A stretch of 64,000 nucleotides of DNA from DATKYQ01 sp964640665 (lineage in GTDB: Bacteria > Myxococcota > B64-G9), in NCBI GenBank assembly GCA_964640665.1, contig CAZXHT010000015.1, forward strand, positions 17,359-81,358, read 5' to 3'. Positions 16,848 to 25,266 of the stretch are shown piece by piece. A program made the position numbers and the translations under genes. Position 1 is the first letter of the stretch; each line of letters starts with the position of its first letter. A model generated the notes under the pieces. It made no database searches and was not told the DNA's origin. It saw nothing but the letters and a program-made list of their open reading frames with translations.

Positions 16848-17531
16848 TTAATCCTGCTTATTGATTTCGCAAGCAACACACGGGTCCATGTAGCACATCA
16901 TGTCGTGGAACTCGTCCTCTTCCAGACAAGGTGGCTGGAGGTTCTGGCATCCACCGCAAACGGCTTTCTCGGGCTCATTGTAAGTGCACCGGAGTTGGCA
17001 GGCGGGGCATACGTACATGCAGCCTCCGCACTGGCGGCACACGTCCGAAGGAACGTCGAACGGTGTGCCGATGGAGATGTTCTCGCCCCTGCCACGGAAA
17101 CCGATGGCCTTTGCCATCATCTGCTCCTCGCACATCCTCACGCACAGTCCGCACAGGAGGCAATTCTCGTACCGCTGCTTGAATCGCTGCCGGTTCACGC
17201 CGTGCGCGGCCGCGAGGTCCTGCACAACCTTCGATTGAGGGCACCTGGCCAGGTACAGCTCGATAATCATCCTGCGTGCCTTTACGACGCGTTCGGAAGC
17301 GGTGCGTACCTTGAGGCCCTCTTCCGCCGGGTAGGTGCAGGAGGTGACGAGCTTCGCTTTACGTCCTTCACCGATTTCCACCACGCACAGCCGGCAATTC
17401 CCGCCCGGTGAAAGTCCTTCTTTGTAACACAGCGTGGGTATGGGAAACCCGAAGTACTTCGCGGCTTCGAGTAGGGTCGTGCCTTCCTCAACCGATACGG
17501 CCAGTCCGTTGATTTTGAGCGAAACCATCAT
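16848..17531 (-). CDS. [2Fe-2S]/[4Fe-4S] subunit (NuoG N-terminus / HoxU / BfuA-like)
   Basis: A 227-residue electron-transfer subunit. The N-terminal ferredoxin fold carries [2Fe-2S] ligands (LCYKEGLSPGGNCRLCVVE, then C65), followed by a His-Cys type segment and two [4Fe-4S] motifs (CLLCGLCVRMC and CRQCGGCMYVCPAC). The extra C-terminal Cys (CGGCQNLQPPC, CYMDPCVAC) suggest another metal site. This matches the diaphorase small subunit of NAD-linked hydrogenases and BfuA-type proteins. The start ATG overlaps the NuoF-GltD stop as ATGA, with GGGAG close by; a second ATG follows immediately. It should wire the flavin subunit to the GltB-like protein or ferredoxin. Confidence 0.85.
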   Translation of the reverse strand: MMVSLKINGLAVSVEEGTTLLEAAKYFGFPIPTLCYKEGLSPGGNCRLCVVEIGEGRKAKLVTSCTYPAEEGLKVRTASERVVKARRMIIELYLARCPQSKVVQDLAAAHGVNRQRFKQRYENCLLCGLCVRMCEEQMMAKAIGFRGRGENISIGTPFDVPSDVCRQCGGCMYVCPACQLRCTYNEPEKAVCGGCQNLQPPCLEEDEFHDMMCYMDPCVACEINKQD

Positions 17532-20500
17532 GTTTCTCCCTGGACAAGAGCTTCCCGTTCAACTTGCGTAAACTCGAGGTCGCATCTCAGGCATCTTTCG
17601 GCTTCGCGCCGCGCTTGTTCTTCTGAAATGGCGAGATCAACTTCTTTGAACGACCTGACGCGTTTTTCAATCGGCAGATGGGGCGGTTCTACTCTTTTAA
17701 CCTGTTCGCCCGGTTCTTCATCGCCCTGCTTTTCAATATACTGGTCGGGGAGATGTACTTCAGCCGGAAGCCTGGGAGCTTTTCCATCAATGAAGAGTTT
17801 CATCAATTTGGCGGCTTTTTTACCCGCGGCAACCGCCTCTATTACCGTGTTCGGGCCTGTAGCGACGTCCCCGCCGGCAAAGACTCCCTTGCGGCTTGTC
17901 TCCAGCGTGTCGGCGTCGTAAACAACGGTATTCTTCCCGCATGCGACACCCTCAATGCAAGCGGTGTCCGGGGTTTCTCCTATCCCGACAATGAGAGTAT
18001 CAAGCTTGATCGTATGTTCGGTTCCATTGACCGGAACGGGTCTTCTGCGACCGCTGGAATCACGCTTGCCGAGTTCATTCTTGATGAAGTCGACTCCAAC
18101 CAGCTTGTTTTTTTGTGAAACTATTTTAACCGGTGTTTCAAGTTCGATTATCCTGACACCCTCTTCAAGGGCGGCCTTGATTTCCTCTTCATAAGCGGGC
18201 ATTTCCTTTCTTGTACGGCGGTATAATATTGTAACTTCAGTCACATCCTTTTGGCGTATTGCCACGCGGGCGGCGTCAACAGCCGAGTTGCCCCCGCCGA
18301 TAATTCCGACGCGGCCCTTCGCCAATTCCTGGCCCCTCATGTTGTACGCCTTTAGAAATTCGATTCCGGGATAAACGCCTTCTGTCTCTTCGTCTTCGAT
18401 TCCGAGCGGGCGGCTCTTGTGCGCTCCGATGGAAAGGAGAACCGCCTTGAATCCTTCATCGAGAAGCGAATCGACGGTGAAATCTTTCCCAAGAGCCGTA
18501 TTGGTTTTCAGCGCGACATTTTCTCCAATAAGCCCCTTGATTTCTCGTTCAAGCACTTTGCGCGGTAGCCTGTATTCGGGAATGCCGCATACGAGCATGC
18601 CGCCGGGCTTTTCCTCGGCTTCGAAGACGGTGACTTTGCAGCCCGCGAGCGAGAGATAATGCGCCGCGGTAAGACCGGTGGGTCCCGCGCCTACTACCGC
18701 AACCTTCGGCGATTTATCCGTTATTTTCTTTATACGTTCAGGCTCGTAAATCGACGGATCGACATTATCGCAAACGAACCTCTTGAGAGTTCGGATGGCG
18801 ACGGGTTTGTCCCCGCTTGTCCCGAGGCGGCAGCGGTCTTCACACGGATGCGAGCAGACACGCGCACAGACTGACGGGAACGGGTTGGCGTTCCTGATGA
18901 CCATATATGCATCCTCGTATTCACCGCGCTGGATGTGCGCCACGTATTTCCACGCTTCGGTATCAACCGGGCATGCGTTATGGCAAGGCGCGCCTACCAG
19001 TTCCTTGCATACTCCGGCGCGGCAGTGTTTCTTCTCGATATGCTCGATATACTCGTGCCTGAAATAGCGAAGCGTCGAAAGCACGGGATTCGCCGCCGTG
19101 TTGCCCAGACCGCACAGGGTCGTGTCTTTTACGATAGGTGCCAATTCCTCGAGCAGGCTAAGTTGTTCGAGGGTTCCCTTGCCCTTGGTAATGTCATCGA
19201 GGATTTCGTACATGCGCTGCGTTCCGTCGCGGCAGGTAAAACATTTTCCGCACGACTCTTCCTTGAGGAAATTCATGAAGTACTTCGCAACGTCGACCAT
19301 GCAAGTATTTTCGTCCATCACGATCATGCCGCCGGAGCCCATGATCGAACCGGCTTTTGCAAGCGATTCATATCCGATTTCAAGGTCGAACAACTCGGCG
19401 GGAATACAGCCGCCCGAAGGCCCGCCGGTCTGAATGGCCTTGACCCTGGCTTTTCCAGGTGCTCCGCCTCCTATTTCATAGACGACATCTTTTATCTTCG
19501 TGCCAAGCGGAACTTCCACAAGACCGGTATTTCTGATCTTCCCGACCATAGAGAATATCTTCGTGCCGGTGTTGTTTTTCATGCCGATTTTCGCGTATTC
19601 TTTTGCACCCATACGTATTATGATAGGAACATTTGCAAGCGTTTCGACGTTGTTAATACACGTCGGATTGCCATTTATGCCTTTTGTAATCGGATATGGA
19701 GGACGCTGACGCGGGTGTCCCATGAGACCTTCTATGGATTTGATAAGGGCTGTTTCTTCCCCGCATACGAAAGCGCCGGCTCCGCGTACTATTGTAATAT
19801 CGAAATTTATTCCAGTTCCCAGTATGTTCTGGCCCAACAATCCCATGTCACGCGCCTGTCGAATCGCTATATGTATATGTTTAATTGCAAGTGGATATTC
19901 GCTTCTTACATATACAATGCCGGTATCGGCTCCTATTGCCACGCCGGCGGCAAAAAGGCCCTCGATAATCGCATGAGGATTCCCCTCGAGAATGCTACGA
20001 TCCATGTAGGCGCCGGGGTCACCCTCGTCGGCATTGCAGACGATGATTTTCTGTTGACCGGGTTTTCCTGATTTGTGGGCGTTTTCCCATTTTATACCCA
20101 CCGGGAATCCCGCACCGCCTCGACCGCGTATTCCGGAGTCCTTGATTTCCCGTATTATCCATTCGGGATTCGGGTTGCTGATGATCTTCTCAAAAGCGGC
20201 ATAACCGCCCTGATCGAAGTAATCAGTTATACGTATTGGATCCAATTTCTGATTCTGGCCGGATAACAAGCGTTTTTGTCCGCTGAAAAAAGGGATGTCT
20301 TTGATTGTCCGGCATTTCTCATTGTTTTCGGGGTTTCTGTAAAGGAGTTCTTCTGCGACTTCCCCCTTGACTGCCGCGTCAATTACCCTTGGCACATCCT
20401 CCATTTTAAGCTTCGGATAGAGGTTGCCTTCCGGCTCAACCAGGATGAAGGGGTTCGTCTCACAAAAGCCCTGGCAGCCTGTTACTCTTAGGTCGACTAT

Positions 20501-20683
20501 GTCCCGAAGATCCTCGTCAATGATATAGCGTTTCATGATCCTCAATACATCGTTGGCTCCGCTTGCCTGTCCGCATGTTCCGGCGCATATCACGAGGCAG
20601 GGATTCTTCGCACTTGATTCATTGTCGGCAAGCACTCGAGTGCGAAAAGAAGAAAGTTCGTCTACCGTGGTAAGCCTTTTCAT
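17528..20683 (-). CDS. NuoF-GltD fusion: NADH-binding flavoprotein fused to glutamate-synthase small-chain module
   Basis: A 1051-residue three-part protein. Residues 1-110 form a thioredoxin-like [2Fe-2S] domain (C33, C37, C70, C74). Residues 150-560 are NuoF, with the NADH/FMN site GRGGAGFPVGIKW, the [4Fe-4S] ligands CGKCFTC plus C524, and a CRAGVC segment at 554-559. Residues 565-1035 are GltD, with Cys clusters CHNACP and CARVCSHPCEDRC, an FAD site (VAVVGAGPTGLTAA) and an NADPH site (IIGGGNSAVDAAR). GGAG precedes the ATG. NuoE/NuoF/GltD modules are also reported for the Sporomusa-type (Stn) transhydrogenase and the Bfu family; here two of them are fused. It probably moves electrons between NADH, NADPH and ferredoxin. 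Confidence 0.88.
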   Translation of the reverse strand: MKRLTTVDELSSFRTRVLADNESSAKNPCLVICAGTCGQASGANDVLRIMKRYIIDEDLRDIVDLRVTGCQGFCETNPFILVEPEGNLYPKLKMEDVPRVIDAAVKGEVAEELLYRNPENNEKCRTIKDIPFFSGQKRLLSGQNQKLDPIRITDYFDQGGYAAFEKIISNPNPEWIIREIKDSGIRGRGGAGFPVGIKWENAHKSGKPGQQKIIVCNADEGDPGAYMDRSILEGNPHAIIEGLFAAGVAIGADTGIVYVRSEYPLAIKHIHIAIRQARDMGLLGQNILGTGINFDITIVRGAGAFVCGEETALIKSIEGLMGHPRQRPPYPITKGINGNPTCINNVETLANVPIIIRMGAKEYAKIGMKNNTGTKIFSMVGKIRNTGLVEVPLGTKIKDVVYEIGGGAPGKARVKAIQTGGPSGGCIPAELFDLEIGYESLAKAGSIMGSGGMIVMDENTCMVDVAKYFMNFLKEESCGKCFTCRDGTQRMYEILDDITKGKGTLEQLSLLEELAPIVKDTTLCGLGNTAANPVLSTLRYFRHEYIEHIEKKHCRAGVCKELVGAPCHNACPVDTEAWKYVAHIQRGEYEDAYMVIRNANPFPSVCARVCSHPCEDRCRLGTSGDKPVAIRTLKRFVCDNVDPSIYEPERIKKITDKSPKVAVVGAGPTGLTAAHYLSLAGCKVTVFEAEEKPGGMLVCGIPEYRLPRKVLEREIKGLIGENVALKTNTALGKDFTVDSLLDEGFKAVLLSIGAHKSRPLGIEDEETEGVYPGIEFLKAYNMRGQELAKGRVGIIGGGNSAVDAARVAIRQKDVTEVTILYRRTRKEMPAYEEEIKAALEEGVRIIELETPVKIVSQKNKLVGVDFIKNELGKRDSSGRRRPVPVNGTEHTIKLDTLIVGIGETPDTACIEGVACGKNTVVYDADTLETSRKGVFAGGDVATGPNTVIEAVAAGKKAAKLMKLFIDGKAPRLPAEVHLPDQYIEKQGDEEPGEQVKRVEPPHLPIEKRVRSFKEVDLAISEEQARREAERCLRCDLEFTQVEREALVQGET

Positions 20684-20720
20684 TTTGATATACTCCGCTT
20701 CAAATATCGTCTTGTGCTTG

Positions 20721-21575
20721 TTATACGTTCGCGCTCGTGCCTATTAGGTCGAGCATGTGTCCCTTGCATCCACGCCTGGAACATATCCTGACCATGCCGC
20801 CTCCCTTGACAATCATGGGGACCATGGGGGCGCCACATTCCGGGCAGGGTGTGGAACTAGCCAACTCGGTGTGGCAATGCGGGCAGAATAAGTCAATCAT
20901 GTCGTCATCCGACAGGGGAAACGCGCACTCGACCACGTAACTGCCGTAAAGGGACGACAGCCTCAACCAACCGTGCCGCTGTCCGACGGTGGCGGTCACG
21001 CTGATGGACGGGTGGCCGTCCACGAGGTTGTACTTGTCCATAAAGCTGTGGTTGCAACGGGGGCAGCTTACCTCAATGGGGAATACCCGCTCATCGGTGT
21101 ACACATCTATCTTTTCGAGCCCGGCGCGGGTCTTTTCGATAATCCCCTGCACCTGGGTTCTCTTTACATGAGAGAAGTAATGCCCGTCCACCACGACTGT
21201 TGGTCCCAAGGCGCAGGCACCAAGGCAATTCACCGTTTCAAGTGTGAACTCATTTTCCGGCGTGGTTTCACCCGCCTTGATACCAAGCCTTTTTTCAAAT
21301 TCATCCGCGATTGCGGGTGCTCCCCGGACGTGGCATGCGGTTCCCAGGCATACGGAGACGAGGTGTTTTCCTCTGGGCGTCAGGGAGAAGGCCTTGTAGA
21401 ACGTGGCTATGCCATACAGGTCCACCATCGACCGGCCGGTTTCCTCGCTAACGAGTTTGAGTGCATCGGCGGACAGGTATCCGTTCTCGCTCTGGATTTC
21501 CTCGAGTATTGATAGTATACCACCATATCCACCATGGTACTTACTGATAGTGTTTATAATTGCCTTATCTTTCAT
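20721..21575 (-). CDS. NuoE-like [2Fe-2S] subunit with C-terminal zinc-ribbon extension
   Basis: A 284-residue protein. Residues 1-155 are a NuoE/HydC-type thioredoxin-like ferredoxin with the ligands CLGTAC (near 76-81) and NCLGAC (near 116-120). NuoE proteins normally stop at about 160 residues; here a further 125 residues carry a CPRC-H segment, a beta-rich stretch, and a zinc-ribbon array (CPHCHTEL, CPECGAP, CSRRGCKG). The tail may bind zinc and mediate assembly. AAAGG precedes the ATG. It lies 37 bases upstream of the NuoF-GltD gene and 103 bases downstream of the small Cys-rich gene. Confidence 0.85.
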   Translation of the reverse strand: MKDKAIINTISKYHGGYGGILSILEEIQSENGYLSADALKLVSEETGRSMVDLYGIATFYKAFSLTPRGKHLVSVCLGTACHVRGAPAIADEFEKRLGIKAGETTPENEFTLETVNCLGACALGPTVVVDGHYFSHVKRTQVQGIIEKTRAGLEKIDVYTDERVFPIEVSCPRCNHSFMDKYNLVDGHPSISVTATVGQRHGWLRLSSLYGSYVVECAFPLSDDDMIDLFCPHCHTELASSTPCPECGAPMVPMIVKGGGMVRICSRRGCKGHMLDLIGTSANV

Positions 21576-21678
21576 GGGAATACCTTTGCAGTGAGAATAC
21601 GCGTTGCCACCAGAGGGGCATTCTGAAACCTTGTGTAATCCGGCGATATTACATTCATTCTATTAATACCCTGGTAAC

Positions 21679-21957
21679 CTATTCATATTCCTCGCAGAAC
21701 CAGACACCACATTCCGGTTTCCGGAACTTGCATTCAGGGAATTTGTTGCAGTTTACGCAAAGACCTAGAGGCGCGTCTTTATGGTATACGCGATCGCGTA
21801 CGGGATCGGGCACCAACTTGTGCTTTTTCGGAACAAACGCCGACTCTGCCTCGAATTCCTCGCAGTGCACAGCGCATCTTTCCGGGTTCTTCGCGTACAT
21901 GCACGTTTCCCTGTGCTTGCATGTGATACAAAGGCCGTTGTATTTGGTTGTGGACAT
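21679..21957 (-). CDS. Small duplicated cysteine-rich protein
   Basis: A 92-residue protein built of two copies of a Cys-rich unit, LC-TCKHRETCMYAK--ERCAVHCEEFE and LCVNCNKFPECKFRK--CGVWFCEEYE, separated by a basic linker. Each unit has five Cys plus acidic ends, consistent with metal binding (zinc or Fe-S). AGGAG precedes the ATG. It is the first gene downstream of the sigma-54 promoter and is probably part of the operon that includes NuoE, NuoF-GltD and the GltB-like protein. I know of no assigned function; a role in cofactor delivery or redox sensing is only a guess. Confidence 0.7.
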   Translation of the reverse strand: MSTTKYNGLCITCKHRETCMYAKNPERCAVHCEEFEAESAFVPKKHKLVPDPVRDRVYHKDAPLGLCVNCNKFPECKFRKPECGVWFCEEYE

Positions 21958-22033
21958 AGTGATTCTTCTCCTGTTTCCTATTGGTTAGCGCTTCCATTTG
22001 CATCGCCGGAAACGGAAAAACTAAATGACCACT

Positions 22034-22050
22034 ATGCTTCTTTCGTGCCG
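22034..22050 (-). promoter_or_regulatory. Sigma-54 (-24/-12) promoter for the NuoE/NuoF-GltD operon
   Basis: On the minus strand the sequence reads CGGCACGAAAGAAGCAT. GG and GC are separated by exactly ten bases, as in the sigma-54 consensus TGGCACG-N4-TTGC. The first T and the TT are not conserved. It lies about 80 bases before the start of the 92-residue Cys-rich gene. An NtrC-type activator is encoded immediately upstream. Confidence 0.65.
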
Positions 22051-22150
22051 AAACACCGGCGAGTGAAGGAATTGTCATTAATTGCCGGAATTACAGCTAT
22101 TTTATCCCGAAACTGTTGGAAGAAAACACGCTATTCAGGAGGGAAAATGC

Positions 22151-22183
22151 GGGGCAATTCTCCCCGGCGGGGAATAATCCCCC
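22151..22183. promoter_or_regulatory. Tandem GGGG-N-CCCC dyads: candidate activator binding site (or terminator)
   Basis: The plus strand has GGGG-N7-CCCC, three bases, then GGGG-N6-CCCCC. The two adjacent dyads lie about 100-135 bases upstream of the -24 element, the usual place for an enhancer bound by an NtrC-family dimer. The central TCCCC-GGC-GGGGA could also fold as a hairpin just after the response-regulator stop. No T-run follows on the minus strand, which makes an intrinsic terminator less likely. Confidence 0.4.
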
Positions 22184-22187
22184 GGTT

Positions 22188-23522
22188 CTAGGAGGAACGA
22201 TTGTCGATCTTCTTCAGCTTCTCACGGAGGGTTTTGCGGTCTATGCCAAGGATTTCCGCGGCCTGCGTCTTGTTGCCGCCCACACTCGCGAGCACATTGT
22301 TTATATGCTCAATTTCTACTTCTTCGAGTGAGCGATTCGGCCCTTTCTTGTACTGTACGGAAAACCGCATGTATGGCGGCAGGTCCGTCACTTCTATTTC
22401 TTTCCCGTCGACCATGACAACCATACGCTGCACAAGGTTCTCGAGTTCCCTGATGTTTCCCGGCCAAGAGTAGGAACGGAGCGCAGACAGCGCCTTGTCC
22501 GTGAAAACAGAAACGCTCGCTCCAAACTCCTTGGCGTATTTTCCCAGGAAGTACCGCGCAAGGATCAGTACGTCGTCCCCGCGGTCGCGGAGGGGCGGTA
22601 GATTGATGGTAAGCACATTCAGTCGAAAAAACAGGTCATCGCGGAAGTGCTCCTTTGCCACGAGCCCGGAGAGGTCCTTGTTCGTCGCGGCGAGGATGCG
22701 TGCGTCGATATTAACGCTCTTATTGGATCCAATCATGCGAACTTCCTTGTCTTGCAAGACGCGGAGGAGCTTGGCTTGCATGGCAAGGCTGGTATTGGAT
22801 ACCTCGTCAAGTAATATCGTTCCCTTGTCAGCGGTTTGGAAAAAGCCCGCGCGAGACTCGGACGCACCGGTAAAAGCGCCCTTGACGTAGCCGAAGAGTT
22901 CGCTTTCTAGCAGACCTTCGGGAATACCGCCGCAGTTGACTGGTACAAACGGTGCGGAGGCTCGCTTGCTGGAGTAGTGGATCGCCCGTGCAACAAGTTC
23001 CTTGCCGGTTCCGCTTTCGCCGACAATAAGGGCGGTGACCGGTGTTGCGGCAGCCTTAGCTATTATGTCGTAGATTTCTTGCATGGCATCTGACTTGCCG
23101 ATGAGGCTGTAAGGCGCGAAATCCGACTGCTGCGTATCAGGCAGGTCCTTTTTAAGCGCCTTTTTTACCGAGGCGAATAGTTCCTCGTCCGTGAAGGGCT
23201 TGGGCAGGTATTCTTCGGCCCCTGTCTTGATGGCCTTGATCGCACCGTTGATCGATGCGTAGCCCGTTATCACCATCACTTCCGTGTCCCTGAGATTCTC
23301 GTATACGTAACGGACAAGATCCAGCCCACTGATCTTAGGCATTTTTATATCAGTAATTACAAGGTCTATAGGCGTGTTTTCAAGGATATTCAGGGCTTTC
23401 TCCACGCCGGAGGAGGTGAATACCCTGTATCCCTTTGACGTGAGGTTTCTTTTGATGATCTCAAGAGTATCAGGGGCATCGTCAACAACGAGAATGGCTT
23501 TTTTATCGGCTGGGGCTCCCAT
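22188..23522 (-). CDS. NtrC-type sigma-54-dependent response regulator
   Basis: A 444-residue activator with three parts. The N-terminal receiver has acidic VVDDAP and the phospho-acceptor VITDIKMP. The AAA+ domain has GESGTGKE (Walker A), the sigma-54 contact loop GAFTGA and TILLDEV (Walker B). The C-terminal Fis-type helix-turn-helix is GGNKTQAAEILGIDRKTLREKL. GGAGA precedes the ATG at 23522; a longer frame begins within the kinase gene. It lies 19 bases after the kinase gene, so the two form a two-component operon. It most likely activates the neighbouring sigma-54 promoter in response to redox or nitrogen status. Confidence 0.93.
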   Translation of the reverse strand: MGAPADKKAILVVDDAPDTLEIIKRNLTSKGYRVFTSSGVEKALNILENTPIDLVITDIKMPKISGLDLVRYVYENLRDTEVMVITGYASINGAIKAIKTGAEEYLPKPFTDEELFASVKKALKKDLPDTQQSDFAPYSLIGKSDAMQEIYDIIAKAAATPVTALIVGESGTGKELVARAIHYSSKRASAPFVPVNCGGIPEGLLESELFGYVKGAFTGASESRAGFFQTADKGTILLDEVSNTSLAMQAKLLRVLQDKEVRMIGSNKSVNIDARILAATNKDLSGLVAKEHFRDDLFFRLNVLTINLPPLRDRGDDVLILARYFLGKYAKEFGASVSVFTDKALSALRSYSWPGNIRELENLVQRMVVMVDGKEIEVTDLPPYMRFSVQYKKGPNRSLEEVEIEHINNVLASVGGNKTQAAEILGIDRKTLREKLKKIDNRSS

Positions 23523-23541
23523 GGTGTCGTTCTCCAAATAC

Positions 23542-25167
23542 TTATTCTTTATATATAGACATAGGAAAAAGTATCTCAAATTTCGTGCCGCGGCCGGGGG
23601 AGGAGTCAACGTTTATTGTTCCGCCATGGGAAGTGACTATTCCATGAACCATGGCAAGACCCAACCCCGTTCCCTCGCCGACATCCTTGGTCGTAAAAAA
23701 CGGCATGAACAAATGCTTCTTTGTTTTCTTGCTCATCCCCACACCTGTGTCTTCAACCACTAACGTTATACCGTTCTTGCCGGATACGGTCCGTATTGTC
23801 AGCTTCCCGCCCTCATGCATAGCTTGTGTTGAATTGACCACAAGGTTAACCATCACCTGGTTGAGTTGAGAGGCGTCGCCCGTTATTTCGGGCAGGTCGT
23901 CATCAAGAAGCAGTTTTATCCGGATATCGCTCTTTGCGCACCGTGACTCGATGAAGTAAATTACTTCCTTTACTATATTGTTCAGGTTGACGGGCGCCTT
24001 TATCGGCGGTGTCTGCCTTGCAAATACCAGCAGTTTTCTAATAGTTTCCCTGGCGTGCAGCGAGGCGACCTCGATCTTTTCCACGTCACCCCTTGCCAAG
24101 CCGGAAAGCTGGTTGTTCTTCTTTAAAAGTTGGGCAAACCCGAGAATGTTTCCGAGCGGCTCGTTGAGTTCATGTGCAATGCCCGCGGCAAGCTGGCCGA
24201 TGGTCGCGAGCCTGTCTGCGTGGCGGAGCTGTTTTTCCAATACCTCACGATTTTCATCGGCAAGCTTACGTTCTATTATAAGGGCAACCTCCTTGGCTAC
24301 GGCGTCAATAAGGCTGTGTTCTTCCCTTAAGAAAGTTCCCCTGTCGATCGCGTGCTTCCACTCAGAATAGCAGACTGAAACCTCGCCCCTGATTTCGTCT
24401 TTGATTAATATGTTCGCTGAGATCCCGTCAAGACCCTCGTTAAACCCCGCGGTAGCATAGACATCGTCTTCAAAGGTTATCCTCGCAGCGGCAACCTCGG
24501 GATACTGCCACGCAGGCGGAAGCAACTTCACAATTTTGTGGAGAATTCCATCCAGCGAGCCGCTGACATCCTCGAAAATCCGGCTGATCCCGTAAAGACA
24601 GGTAAGCTCCTTGACCCTCTCGTTGAGCGCCACCTGTGTATACTGATTGGAAAGCGCGAGTCCGATGGTAATGGAAAGCCCTTTGTAATGACGAACATCG
24701 CCCATGGAGAAGAAGTCTTTTTTCCTGCTTTTCAGGCAGAACTGCCCGATGTTTTCATTTCCAATATGCATTGGAATCAATGCGACGGAATTGTATTCCT
24801 GTTCGCTTCCTGCGGTGGAGCCGGACGCTTTCGGCGTGCATCCCGAAGGCCCGGACCGGAAATCGGGCTTCTCCCCCCCTGAAAGCAGGCTCGAGTAATG
24901 CCGGTCTTCTTTTTTTAAGTAGAACTCAACACAGTCACAGCGCGAGTATTTCAACAAGACGTCATGAACAGCCCTCAGGAAATCGACTAGCGGCATATTT
25001 TGGATCGCCAGTTGTACAATATCCTTCGAAATGGATCCGAGGTCGGCCCTTTTGTTCTCGTCATCATGAAAATCCCGTGAGCGGTCTTTTCTCATAGCGG
25101 CACAGCCTTTGCCAATACAGTTCACCGCAATGTTGCATAATTCGACCAACTTCACAACCCGCCGCAT
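23542..25167 (-). CDS. Soluble sensor histidine kinase (GAF-type sensor)
   Basis: A 541-residue kinase without transmembrane helices. Two GAF-like sensory regions (about 45-190 and 200-320) precede the H-box GIAHELNEPLGNILGF with the phosphorylated His, followed by N-box NQVMVNLVVNSTQAM and ATP-lid motifs EDTGVGM and GTGLGLAMVHGIV. The N-terminus has clustered Cys (LCNIAVNCIGKGC) and another CDC pair near residue 80, possibly for a metal or redox signal. ATG at 25167 follows GGAGAAG; GTG at 25191 is a longer alternative. It is cotranscribed with the NtrC-type regulator that it presumably phosphorylates. Confidence 0.9.
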   Translation of the reverse strand: MRRVVKLVELCNIAVNCIGKGCAAMRKDRSRDFHDDENKRADLGSISKDIVQLAIQNMPLVDFLRAVHDVLLKYSRCDCVEFYLKKEDRHYSSLLSGGEKPDFRSGPSGCTPKASGSTAGSEQEYNSVALIPMHIGNENIGQFCLKSRKKDFFSMGDVRHYKGLSITIGLALSNQYTQVALNERVKELTCLYGISRIFEDVSGSLDGILHKIVKLLPPAWQYPEVAAARITFEDDVYATAGFNEGLDGISANILIKDEIRGEVSVCYSEWKHAIDRGTFLREEHSLIDAVAKEVALIIERKLADENREVLEKQLRHADRLATIGQLAAGIAHELNEPLGNILGFAQLLKKNNQLSGLARGDVEKIEVASLHARETIRKLLVFARQTPPIKAPVNLNNIVKEVIYFIESRCAKSDIRIKLLLDDDLPEITGDASQLNQVMVNLVVNSTQAMHEGGKLTIRTVSGKNGITLVVEDTGVGMSKKTKKHLFMPFFTTKDVGEGTGLGLAMVHGIVTSHGGTINVDSSPGRGTKFEILFPMSIYKE

Positions 25168-25266
25168 TGTTTGCAACTTCTCCGTCGACACGACGCCAAG
25201 CCTGTCACAGCAGCGAGTATACGACCCGATAATCAGGTGTCAGTGCAGACAGAATCGCGAAAAGCT

